The position numbers and the translations under genes are program-made. Shown piece after piece: positions 44,230 through 56,200 of a stretch of 64,000 nucleotides of DNA (position 1 is the stretch's first letter; each line of letters opens with the position of its first letter). Source of the stretch: Macrostomum hystrix (taxonomy: Eukaryota > Platyhelminthes > Macrostomidae); assembly GCA_950097015.1 (NCBI GenBank), contig CATNEN010000007.1, forward strand, positions 8,030,001 to 8,094,000. Reading direction: 5' to 3'. The notes under the pieces are model-generated. The model was not told the DNA's origin. It ran no database searches and saw only the letters and a list, made by a program, of their open reading frames with translations.

Positions 44230-47200
44230 GTCAGGTTCTGGTTGTCCGGCTCGGGCAGTTTGAACAGCATCACCTGGGGCACCAGCGGCGGGCACAGAAG
44301 GCCGAAAACAATGCCAAATGCGATCCTGGTGGCAGCGGGCGGTGATCCAACTTTGTTCAGTCTAAATCTGTTTGCCAACCTGACTATTTCTCCCGCTCTA
44401 TCTAAAATCTTCGCTTACCTAACAAACGGGTTCTTCGTGCTCAGCTGACCCATCCAGGTGCTGGTGAGGAAGTCCTGGCAGCAGGGGTGGGCCATGAACT
44501 TGATGGTCTTGGCCTCGGCGGCCAGGTAGATGCAGGAACTATCACCGTAGAATGCCAGCTCCCGGTTGATGAGCAGTTGGGCTCGCCGCTCGTCCTCGCG
44601 GTAGCACTGGTCCAGGACGCCCCAGGCGCGGTTTTCGAATAGCTCGGCGCCGCGCAGGAAGTCCTCCCTGTCCGTGAAGTCGTCGGTCCGCGTCTCCATA
44701 GCCTTCAGAATCTTTGAGGACAGCAGAGCAGCCGCCACTGGCTCCTGGAAGAGTGCAACAGAATTTGAGATTGGAGTCGGAAATCAGAAATCAGAGTGAG
44801 CTGGGTGTATTGGAGTGGAGTGGGTGTATCGGAGTGAGCTGGGTACAATAGAGTGGGTGGGTGTATCGGAGTGAGCTGGGTACGATAGAGTGGGATGGGT
44901 GTATCGGAGTGAGCTGGGTGTATTGGAGTGGAGTGGGTGTATCGGAGTGAGCTGGGTACAATAGAGTGGGTGGGTGTATCGGAGTGAGCTGGGTACAATA
45001 GAGTGGGGTGGGTGTATCGGAGTGAGCTGGGTACAAAAGAGTGGGGTGGGTGTATCGGAGTAAGGTGGGTGTATCGACCCGGTGGCTCACCTTCTCCATG
45101 GCCCAGAAAAGCTCTGCCATCTGCAGCTTGCCAACCAGCAGAGACCAGATCAGCAGCTCCCTGGCTGGCCGCTCGAGCGTCACCGTCTTGGCTTTCAACT
45201 CTGCGGATGTTACCGAATCGATTGAATACAACAAGTATTACTGTTGTGTAAAACAGTTATGATTGAGGCTTGACCATAGACAGCAATGTGCGAGGTTATG
45301 TGCGTGCTTTGTTAGTTCTACAAGGCGGCTATAGGTCAGAAACGTAAAGTACAAAAAACAGAATAGTAATGAATAGAGGTAATGATAGGTATGATAGGTA
45401 TGTATATTTTTGGAGTGAGGAATTCCCACTGTTTCTATTTCTGGAGTCAGGGAATTCCTAGTACGCTCGTAGAATGCCTAGAACTTCTAACATGTGTGAT
45501 TTCCTGGCACCCGTCTTTTTTAGATTTAGGTTAGTCTTTTTAGAGCAAGCGAATCCTTAGTATGCCTATTTTTAGACTGAGAAAATCTTTATTAGGTCTA
45601 TTTTAAGGACCGGGTATACCAGGAATCCTGAGTGAGATTGTTTTGTTTTAGCCCTAATTCTCTTAACGATAGGGCAATTAAACATACCGTTAAAAAGTTT
45701 CAATGTTATTTTTCCATTATATCTCGTTAAAGATTGTGAGAAAAGTTTCTAAGGTTAGTACTCTACTAAAAGCATGTTCTCATAGTTGTTGCTATGCACG
45801 GGCAGCTAAGGCACGCACCGCGCTGTTGTTCTCGAACAAGACGGATCCAGCGGCCTGTGGATTTAGCGATTTAGATTTAGATTTAGATTTAGATTTAGAT
45901 TTAGATTTAGATTTTGCATGCCACAATGGGCTCTGATAACGAACATTTATCAGGGTTAAAACAAAAATAGCACCTTAAGGAATAGGGCACAAACACCAAA
46001 AGAGCACAGCTAGTGAAAAGGAATATTTTGCTCCCCCTAGTTTAGAAGCGCATGGTAAAAAGTTACGAAGACAACATTTATAAGAAACCGCAGTGTCCAA
46101 CAAGTTTGCAGTTCTGCTCTGGCCAAACCTTCGTTGGCGACGCTGCGCTGCTCGTCTTCGAGCAGGCCGGCTGCTGTCGGGGACTGGCGCAGGGCGGCCA
46201 GGAACTCCAGAGAGCTGCGCCGTCTAAGGCGTGGGGACTCTCGAACCCGGGGGGGTACAAAGGAGAAGTCACTGGTCAAACGAGGCATTTGTTCTGCTAA
46301 TGTGCCGATGGGTGTACGTATTGCATTTAGGAAAAGTAGCATCATTTGAATTTTGAAATTTCAATAACAAAAAAATAAGAGGCGCTTGACGTGCTGAAAA
46401 GCAATAATAATTAATAATAATAATAATAATTGATTACACCTGCCCCAATCGGGCCAGATGTGCAGCCGACAGCACAGCCGCAGCTATTGCGCGGCGCATC
46501 TGAAGGCTGCGTACGGCTGTTCAGTCCATGGACTGGGGGGACGCCACACCCACCTTCAATTATCCCAGCTAATGCTGGTACCCATTTAACAGCTGGGTGA
46601 ACTGAAGCAATGCAGAGTTAAGTGTCTTGCTAAAGGACACAAATTGTTTAAGTGGAGACGGGAATCGAACCCCCGACCTTCAAGTCGTGAGTCCAACGCC
46701 CTAACCACTAGGCTACAACCTCTCTGGCCAAACCTTCGTTGGCGACACATTTAAGACTGGTGATGAAACGGATATTTGAGATGTACTTAGACGCAAGATA
46801 TGTACTCAGACACAGGATATGTACTCAGACACAGGATATGTACTCAGACACAAGAGGCGTACTCAGAACACAAGAGGCGTACTCAGAACACAAGAGGCGT
46901 ACTCAGAACACAAGAGGCGTACTCAGAACACAAGAGGCGTACTCAGAACACAAGAGGCGTACTCAGAACACAAGAGGCGTACTCAGAACACAAGAGGCGT
47001 ACTCAGAACACAAGAGGCGTACTCAGAACACAAGAGGCGTACTCAGAACACAAGAGGCGTACTCAGAACACAAGAGGCGTACTCAGAACACAAGAGGCGT
47101 ACTCAGAACACAAGAGGCGTACTCAGAACACAAGAGGCGTACTCAGAACACAAGAGGCGTACTCAGAACACAAGAGGCGTACTCAGAACACAAGAGGCGT

Positions 47201-50200
47201 ACTCAGAACACAAGAGGCGTACTCAGAACACAAGAGGCGTAACTCAGAACACAAGAGGTGTAATCTGAACACATGAGATATACTCAGAACACAAGAGGTG
47301 TACTCAAAACAAGAGATGTACTCAGACACAAGAGGCGTACTCAGAACACAAGAGGCGTACTCAGAACACAAGAGGCGTAACTCAGAACACAAGAGGTGTA
47401 ATCTGAACACATGAGATATACTCAGAACACAAGAGGTGTACTCAAAACAAGAGATGTACTCAGACACAAGAGATGTACTCAGACACAAGAGGTGTAATCT
47501 GAACACATGAGATGTACTCAGAACACAAGAGGTGTACTCAGAAACATGAGATGTACTCAGAAACATGAGATGTACTCAGATACATAAGACGTACAGAGAC
47601 ACGAAATGTGTACTCTGGATTTTTTAACTGCTCATCTTTCGAAGCACTCCCGGTGCTTCTTATAAAAGGCTGGTATGTTCCATAGCACTCTGACAAATAC
47701 CCACCGCTCACCTTTGCCACCCTTGTTCCCTGCCCGCCTATTGGTGACGATTGTCGGCATCGACTCGGCCGCCACAGCCTCCAACGCAGAGTCCATTATC
47801 GGGTTGTCGAAGCCTCCGGCTGAGCCGCCGTTGTTGCCACCGTGCTGCTGCTGATCGCCGTCTGCGGAGGAAAGTCAGAGGGAGAGCTGCTCGCGACTAC
47901 CAAGATGAGAGCCTCTACAAATATATATCATCTTATCATCTCAGGCTCACACCAACTTACTCCCTACCCTTACCAGCCCTCAATTGTGCACCCACCTCGC
48001 TCCCTAGCCTTACCAGCTCTCATTTGTGCACCCACCTCACTCCCTACCCTTACCAGCTCTCGTTTGTGCACCCACCTCACTTCCCACCCTTACCAGCTCT
48101 CGTTTGTACACCCACCTCACTTCCCACCCTTACCAGCCAATCATTTGTACACCCACCTCGCTCCCTACCCTTACCAGCCAATCAATTGTACAACCACCTC
48201 ACTCCTACCCTCACCAGCTCATTTTGAACATCCACCTCACTCGCAATTCTTCGAACCTAAGTTTTACCCGCGCCATACTCTACCACACTCTACTACCCTC
48301 GTAGTATAAGTTAGCGAAACTACATAAAACGCAAAATAAAATCTTGCAAATTTATCAGCACTAATTTAGCAATTAAATAGACTACTAACTGAAGAAAAGT
48401 GAAAAAAAATACGCGCTCTTAGAATAAATATTCGAACCTTAAGCTTATCACCTGACTTTGCTTGTAATTGCAAATAAGAGGTAAGTAAGAGCATTGAAGT
48501 ATTACACATACATATGTTCTCAGCATATCATCTATGTTGGACTCGCTAGTTTAGGTTAAATTGGTATTGACTTGAAAAAAGCGACGCCAAAAAAGAGCGG
48601 AGCGAACAGGCGCCGGCCACTCACCCCGACTGTAAATGCCAGTCGGTCCGCTGCCCGACTCGCCTGCCAGACTCGGCAGGTCGTGACCAGAGCCACCTGG
48701 ACCTGTAGGATTAGTTTCTGCTTTAAATACACGCAGCACACAATGTTCCTTACTACTACTCGCGCTAAGTAGTGCAGTAAATTTACTTTTAAGTTTGTGC
48801 TCCACAAAATCTAACGTTAAAAATAAGAATTACACATCCCACAAGGACACTGACCCTTTGATGTGATGCCTTCAGGTCCGTGGCCACCGGCGCTGCCTTT
48901 CTCCTCTCCTAGAAGCTTTCGCTCGAAGTCCTTTTTGGTGTAAAGCGGCTGATAGAAGTCGCCCATGAGGATCTTAATCACCTTGCCAACATCTTTAAGT
49001 CGCACCTTTTTCATGCTCTGAAATCAGCGAACCAATGTTGAATTAATCAGTATTCCGACATTATGTCATGACCAAATTGAACGAATGTAAACTAACCCGG
49101 TGCCTGTGCTGCTCCCACAGCCGGTGAAAGATGGCAACTTTGGAGTTCTGTAATTAGATAATTGTAAGACACAGGTGTGTTATTGTTTCATTTGGCACTT
49201 TATTTTAATTCGCTTCTATGCGTTTCTTCATCGCATTTTAACTAAGCGTCCAGTTCTAGCCAGTGTACATTCCTCACGCCCCTCACCATTTAACCAACCA
49301 CCAGTTCTAGCCAGTGTACATTCCTCTCGTCCCTCACCATTTAACCAACCACCAGTTCTAGCCAGTGTACATTCCTCTCATCCCTCACCATTTAACCAAG
49401 CACCAGTTCTAGCCAGTGTACATTCCTCTCGTCCCTCACCATTTAACCAACCACCAGTTCTAGCCAGTGTACATTCCTCTCATCCCTCACCATTTAACCA
49501 AGCACCAGTTCTAGCCAGTGTACATTCCTCTCGTCCCTCTCCATTTAACCAACCACCAGTTCTAGCCAGTGTACATTCCTCTCATCCCTCACCATTTAAC
49601 CAACCACCAGTTCTAGCCAGTGTACATTCCTCTCATCCCTCACCATTTAACCAACCACCAGTTCTAGCCAGTGTACATTCCTCTCGTCCCTCTCCATTTA
49701 ACCAACCACCAGTTCTAGCCAGTGTACATTCCTCTCGTCCCTCACCATTTAACCAACCACCAGTTCTAGCCAGTGTACATTCCTCTCATCCCTCACCATT
49801 TAACCAACCACCAGTTCTAGCCAGTGTATATTCCTCTCATCCCTCACCATTTAACCGACCACCAGTTCTAGCCAGTGTACATTCCTCTCATCCCTCACCA
49901 TTTAACCAAACGCCAGTTCTAGCCAGTGTACATTCCTCTCATCCCTCACCATTTAACCAAGCACCAGTTCTAGACAGTGTACATTCCTCTCGTCCCTCAC
50001 CATTTAACCAACCACCAGTTCTAGCCAGTGTACATTCCTCTCATCCCTCACCATTTAACCAACCACCAGTTCTAGCCAGTGTACATTCCTCTCATCCCTC
50101 ACCATTTAACCGACCACCAGTTCTAGCCAGTGTACATTCCTCTCATCCCTCACCATTTAACCGACCACCAGTTCTAGCCTGTGTACATTCCTCTCGTCCC

Positions 50201-53200
50201 TCACCATTTAACCAAACGCCAGTTCTAGCCAGTGTACATTCCTCTCATCCCTCACCATTTAACCGACCACCAGTTCTAGCCAGTGTACATTCCTCTCATC
50301 CCTCACCATTTAACCAAACGCCAGTTCTAGCCTGTGTACATTCATCTCGTCCCTCACCATTTAACCAAACGCCAGTTCTAGCCAGTGTACATTCCTCTCA
50401 TCCCTCACCATTTAACCAAACGCCAGTTCTAGCCTGTGTACATTCCTCTCATCCCTCACCATTTAACCAAACGCCAGTTCTAGCCAGTGTACATTCCTCT
50501 CATCCCTCACCATTTAACCAAACGCCAGTTCTAGCCAGTGTACATTCCTCTCATCCCTCACCATTTAACCAAACGCCAGTTCTAGCCAGTGTACATTCCT
50601 CTCGTCCCTCTCCATTTAACCGACCACCAGTTCTAGCCAGTGTACATTCCTCTCATCCCTCACCATTTAACCAAACGCCAGTTCTAGCCAGTGTACATTC
50701 CTCTCGTCCCTCTCCATTTAACCGACCACCAGTTCTAGCCAGTGTACATTCCTCTCATCCCTCACCATTTAACCAAGCACCAGTTCTAGCCAGTGTACAT
50801 TCCTCTCGTCCCTCACCATTTAACCAACCACCAGTTCTAGCCAGTGTACATTCCTCTCATCCCTCACCATTTAACCAACCACCAGTTCTAGCCAGTGTAT
50901 ATTCCTCTCCTCCCTCACCATTTAACCGACCACCAGTTCTAGCCAGTGTACATTCCTCTCATCCCTCACCATTTAACCAAACGCCAGTTCTAGCCTGTGT
51001 ACATTCCTCTCGTCCCTCACCATTTAACCAAACGCCAGTTCTAGCCAGTGTACATTCCTCTCATCCCTCACCATTTAACCGACCACCAGTTCTAGCCAGT
51101 GTACATTCCTCTCATCCCTCACCATTTAACCAAACGCCAGTTCTAGCCTGTGTACATTCCTCTCGTCCCTCACCATTTAACCAAACGCCAGTTCTAGCCA
51201 GTGTACATTCCTCTCATCCCTCACCATTTAACCGACCACCAGTTCTAGCCAGTCTACATTCCTCTCATCCCTCACCATTTAACCAAACGCCAGTTCTAGC
51301 CTGTGTACATTCATCTCGTCCCTCACCATTTAACCAAACGCCAGTTCTAGCCAGTGTACATTCCTCTCATCCCTCACCATTTAACCAAACGCCAGTTCTA
51401 GCCAGTGTACATTCCTCTCATCCCTCACCATTTAACCGACCACCAGTTCTAGCCAGTCTACATTCCTCTCATCCCTCACCATTTAACCGACCACCAGTTC
51501 TAGCCAGTGTACATTCCTCTCATCCCTCACCATTTAACCAAACGCCAGTTCTAGCCAGTGTACATTCCTCTCATCCCTCACCATTTAACCAAGCACCAGT
51601 TCTAGACAGTGTACATTCCTCTCATCCCTCACCATTTAACCAACCACCAGTTCTAGCCAGTGTACATTCCTCTCGTCCCTCACCATTTAACCAAACGCCA
51701 GTTCTAGCCTGTGTACATTCCTCTCGTCCCTCACCATTTAACCAAACGCCAGTTCTAGCCAGTGTACATTCCTCTCATCCCTCACCATTTAACCGACCAC
51801 CAGTTCTAGCCAGTCTACATTCCTCTCATCCCTCACCATTTAACCGACCACCAGTTCTAGCCAGTGTACATTCCTCTCGTCCCTCACCATTTAACCAAAC
51901 GCCAGTTCTAGCCTGTGTACATTCCTCTCGTCCCTCACCATTTAACCAAACGCCAGTTCTAGCCAGTGTACATTCCTCTCATCCCTCACCATTTAACCGA
52001 CCACCAGTTCTAGCCAGTCTACATTCCTCTCATCCCTCACCATTTAACCGACCACCAGTTCTAGCCTGTGTACATTCCTCTCGTCCCTCACCATTTAACC
52101 AAACGCCAGTTCTAGCCAGTGTACATTCCTCTCATCCCTCACCATTTAACCGACCACCAGTTCTAGCCAGTGTACATTCCTCTCATCCCTCACCATTTAA
52201 CCAAACGCCAGTTCTAGCCTGTGTACATTCATCTCGTCCCTCACCATTTAACCAAACGCCAGTTCTAGCCAGTGTACATTCCTCTCATCCCTCACCATTT
52301 AACCAAACGCCAGTTCTAGCCTGTGTACATTCCTCTCATCCCTCACCATTTAACCAAACGCCAGTTCTAGCCAGTGTACATTCCTCTCATCCCTCACCAT
52401 TTAACCAAACGCCAGTTCTAGCCAGTGTACATTCCTCTCATCCCTCACCATTTAACCAAACGCCAGTTCTAGCCAGTGTACATTCCTCTCGTCCCTCTCC
52501 ATTTAACCGACCACCAGTTCTAGCCAGTGTACATTCCTCTCATCCCTCACCATTTAACCAAACGCCAGTTCTAGCCAGTGTACATTCCTCTCGTCCCTCT
52601 CCATTTAACCGACCACCAGTTCTAGCCAGTGTACATTCCTCTCATCCCTCACCATTTAACCAAGCACCAGTTCTAGCCAGTGTACATTCCTCTCGTCCCT
52701 CACCATTTAACCAACCACCAGTTCTAGCCAGTGTACATTCCTCTCATCCCTCACCATTTAACCAACCACCAGTTCTAGCCAGTGTATATTCCTCTCCTCC
52801 CTCACCATTTAACCGACCACCAGTTCTAGCCAGTGTACATTCCTCTCATCCCTCACCATTTAACCAAACGCCAGTTCTAGCCTGTGTACATTCCTCTCGT
52901 CCCTCACCATTTAACCAAACGCCAGTTCTAGCCAGTGTACATTCCTCTCATCCCTCACCATTTAACCGACCACCAGTTCTAGCCAGAGTACATTCCTCTC
53001 ATCCCTCACCATTTAACCAAACGCCAGTTCTAGCCTGTGTACATTCCTCTCGTCCCTCACCATTTAACCAAACGCCAGTTCTAGCCAGTGTACATTCCTC
53101 TCATCCCTCACCATTTAACCGACCACCAGTTCTAGCCAGTCTACATTCCTCTCATCCCTCACCATTTAACCAAACGCCAGTTCTAGCCTGTGTACATTCA

Positions 53201-56200
53201 TCTCGTCCCTCACCATTTAACCAAACGCCAGTTCTAGCCAGTGTACATTCCTCTCATCCCTCACCATTTAACCAAACGCCAGTTCTAGCCAGTGTACATT
53301 CCTCTCATCCCTCACCATTTAACCGACCACCAGTTCTAGCCAGTCTACATTCCTCTCATCCCTCACCATTTAACCGACCACCAGTTCTAGCCAGTGTACA
53401 TTCCTCTCATCCCTCACCATTTAACCAAACGCCAGTTCTAGCCAGTGTACATTCCTCTCATCCCTCACCATTTAACCAAGCACCAGTTCTAGACAGTGTA
53501 CATTCCTCTCATCCCTCACCATTTAACCAACCACCAGTTCTAGCCAGTGTACATTCCTCTCGTCCCTCACCATTTAACCAAACGCCAGTTCTAGCCTGTG
53601 TACATTCCTCTCGTCCCTCACCATTTAACCAAACGCCAGTTCTAGCCAGTGTACATTCCTCTCATCCCTCACCATTTAACCGACCACCAGTTCTAGCCAG
53701 TCTACATTCCTCTCATCCCTCACCATTTAACCGACCACCAGTTCTAGCCAGTGTACATTCCTCTCATCCCTCACCATTTAACCAAACGCCAGTTCTAGCC
53801 AGTGTACATTCCTCTCATCCCTCACCATTTAACCAAGCACCAGTTCTAGACAGTGTACATTCCTCTCGTCCCTCACCATTTAACCAACCACCAGTTCTAG
53901 CCAGTGTACATTCCTCTCATCCCTCACCATTTAACCAACCACCAGTTCTAGCCAGTGTACATTCCTCTCATCCCTCACCATTTAACCGACCACCAGTTCT
54001 AGCCAGTGTACATTCCTCTCATCCCTCACCATTTAACCGACCACCAGTTCTAGCCTGTGTACATTCCTCTCGTCCCTCACCATTTAACCAAACGCCAGTT
54101 CTAGCCAGTGTACATTCCTCTCATCCCTCACCATTTAACCGACCACCAGTTCTAGCCAGTGTACATTCCTCTCATCCCTCACCATTTAACCAAACGCCAG
54201 TTCTAGCCTGTGTACATTCCTCTCATCCCTCACCATTTAACCAAACGCCAGTTCTAGCCAGTGTACATTCCTCTCATCCCTCACCATTTAACCAAACGCC
54301 AGTTCTAGCCAGTGTACATTCCTCTCATCCCTCACCATTTAACCAAACGCCAGTTCTAGCCAGTGTACATTCCTCTCGTCCCTCTCCATTTAACCGACCA
54401 CCAGTTCTAGCCAGTGTACATTCCTCTCATCCCTCACCATTTAACCAAACGCCAGTTCTAGCCAGTGTACATTCCTCTCGTCCCTCTCCATTTAACCGAC
54501 CACCAGTTCTAGCCAGTGTACATTCCTCTCATCCCTCACCATTTAACCAAGCACCAGTTCTAGCCAGTGTACATTCCTCTCGTCCCTCACCATTTAACCA
54601 ACCACCAGTTCTAGCCAGTGTACATTCCTCTCATCCCTCACCATTTAACCAACCACCAGTTCTAGCCAGTGTATATTCCTCTCCTCCCTCACCATTTAAC
54701 CGACCACCAGTTCTAGCCAGTGTACATTCCTCTCATCCCTCACCATTTAACCAAACGCCAGTTCTAGCCTGTGTACATTCCTCTCGTCCCTCACCATTTA
54801 ACCAAACGCCAGTTCTAGCCAGTGTACATTCCTCTCATCCCTCACCATTTAACCGACCACCAGTTCTAGCCAGTGTACATTCCTCTCATCCCTCACCATT
54901 TAACCAAACGCCAGTTCTAGCCAGTGTACATTCCTCTCATCCCTCACCATTTAACCGACCACCAGTTCTAGCCAGTGTACATTCCTCTCATCCCTCACCA
55001 TTTAACCAAACGCCAGTTCTAGCCAGTGTACATTCCTCTCGTCCCTCACCATTTAACCAAACGCCAGTTCTAGCCAGTGTACATTCCTCTCATCCCTCAC
55101 CATTTAACCGACCACCAGTTCTAGCCAGTCTACATTCCTCTCATCCCTCACCATTTAACCAAACGCCAGTTCTAGCCTGTGTACATTCATCTCGTCCCTC
55201 ACCATTTAACCAAACGCCAGTTCTAGCCAGTGTACATTCCTCTCATCCCTCACCATTTAACCAACCACCAGTTCTAGCCTGTGTACATTCCTCTCATCCC
55301 TCACCATTTAACCAAACGCCAGTTCTAGCCAGTGTACATTCCTCTCGTCCCTCTCCATTTAACCGACCACCAGTTCTAGCCAGTGTACATTCCTCTCATC
55401 CCTCACAATTTAACCAAGCACCAGTTCTAGCCAGTGTACATTCCTCTCATCCCTCACCATTTAACCAACCACCAGTTCTAGCCAGTGTACATTCCTCTCA
55501 TCCCTCACAATTTAACCAAGCACCAGTTCTAGCCAGTGTACATTCCTCTCATCCCTCACCATTTAACCAAGCACCAGTTCTAGCCAGTGTACATTCCTCT
55601 CATCCCTCACAATTTAACCAAACGCCAGTTCTAGTCAGTGTCTCGTACATTTCTGTCTTTCCTAATCATTAAAGCAACCGTTCAGTTCTAGCCTGTGCAC
55701 ATGCCTAGTGACCATTTTCTTACCAAACGCTTCATCTGGTCAGTGTACAGCTTCTCCAATGTGTAAACAGTGAGAAAGTCCTCCAAGCTAAAGCCCTGCT
55801 CAAGCAGCAGCTTCACGAAGTCGTGCCTGTCATCCATCAGCGCCTGGTACATGAAGTCATTCAGATCGCCTTTCTGTTGGACAGTAAGGAGCAATGTTTT
55901 TTGAGAGATCCAAGGCACTTTAATAAAAAACATAAAGAAAAATTTTGAGTTTACCTTCCACTTTTTGCTCTCCAAGAAGATCTTGTCCCTGGCGATGTCT
56001 GCCCGGTTCAAAGTCAGGCAGATCTTCAGCTGCTTCAGGTTAAGTTGGTCCGGCCCACAGTCGCTTCCGGCTTAGGATATTAAGGAAAAAAGAAGCAACT
56101 CGAACTTTAACTTTTTATATGAAGTTCCACAATAAGCATTTTAGTAAGCTTGATGAGTTGTGATTATCTGCTAGCCGCAAGCAATATTATCTGCCTTATT

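Noticed and set aside
46630-46722. A functional tRNA gene
   Set aside because: A and B boxes are good, but the sequence continues directly into a SINE body with a TAA tail.
49175-55672. A 2,165-codon plus-strand ORF as a giant repeat protein
   Set aside because: It is the only open register of a 51-bp array inside a well supported intron on the other strand. It starts without a convincing ATG, and its variants alter residues freely.
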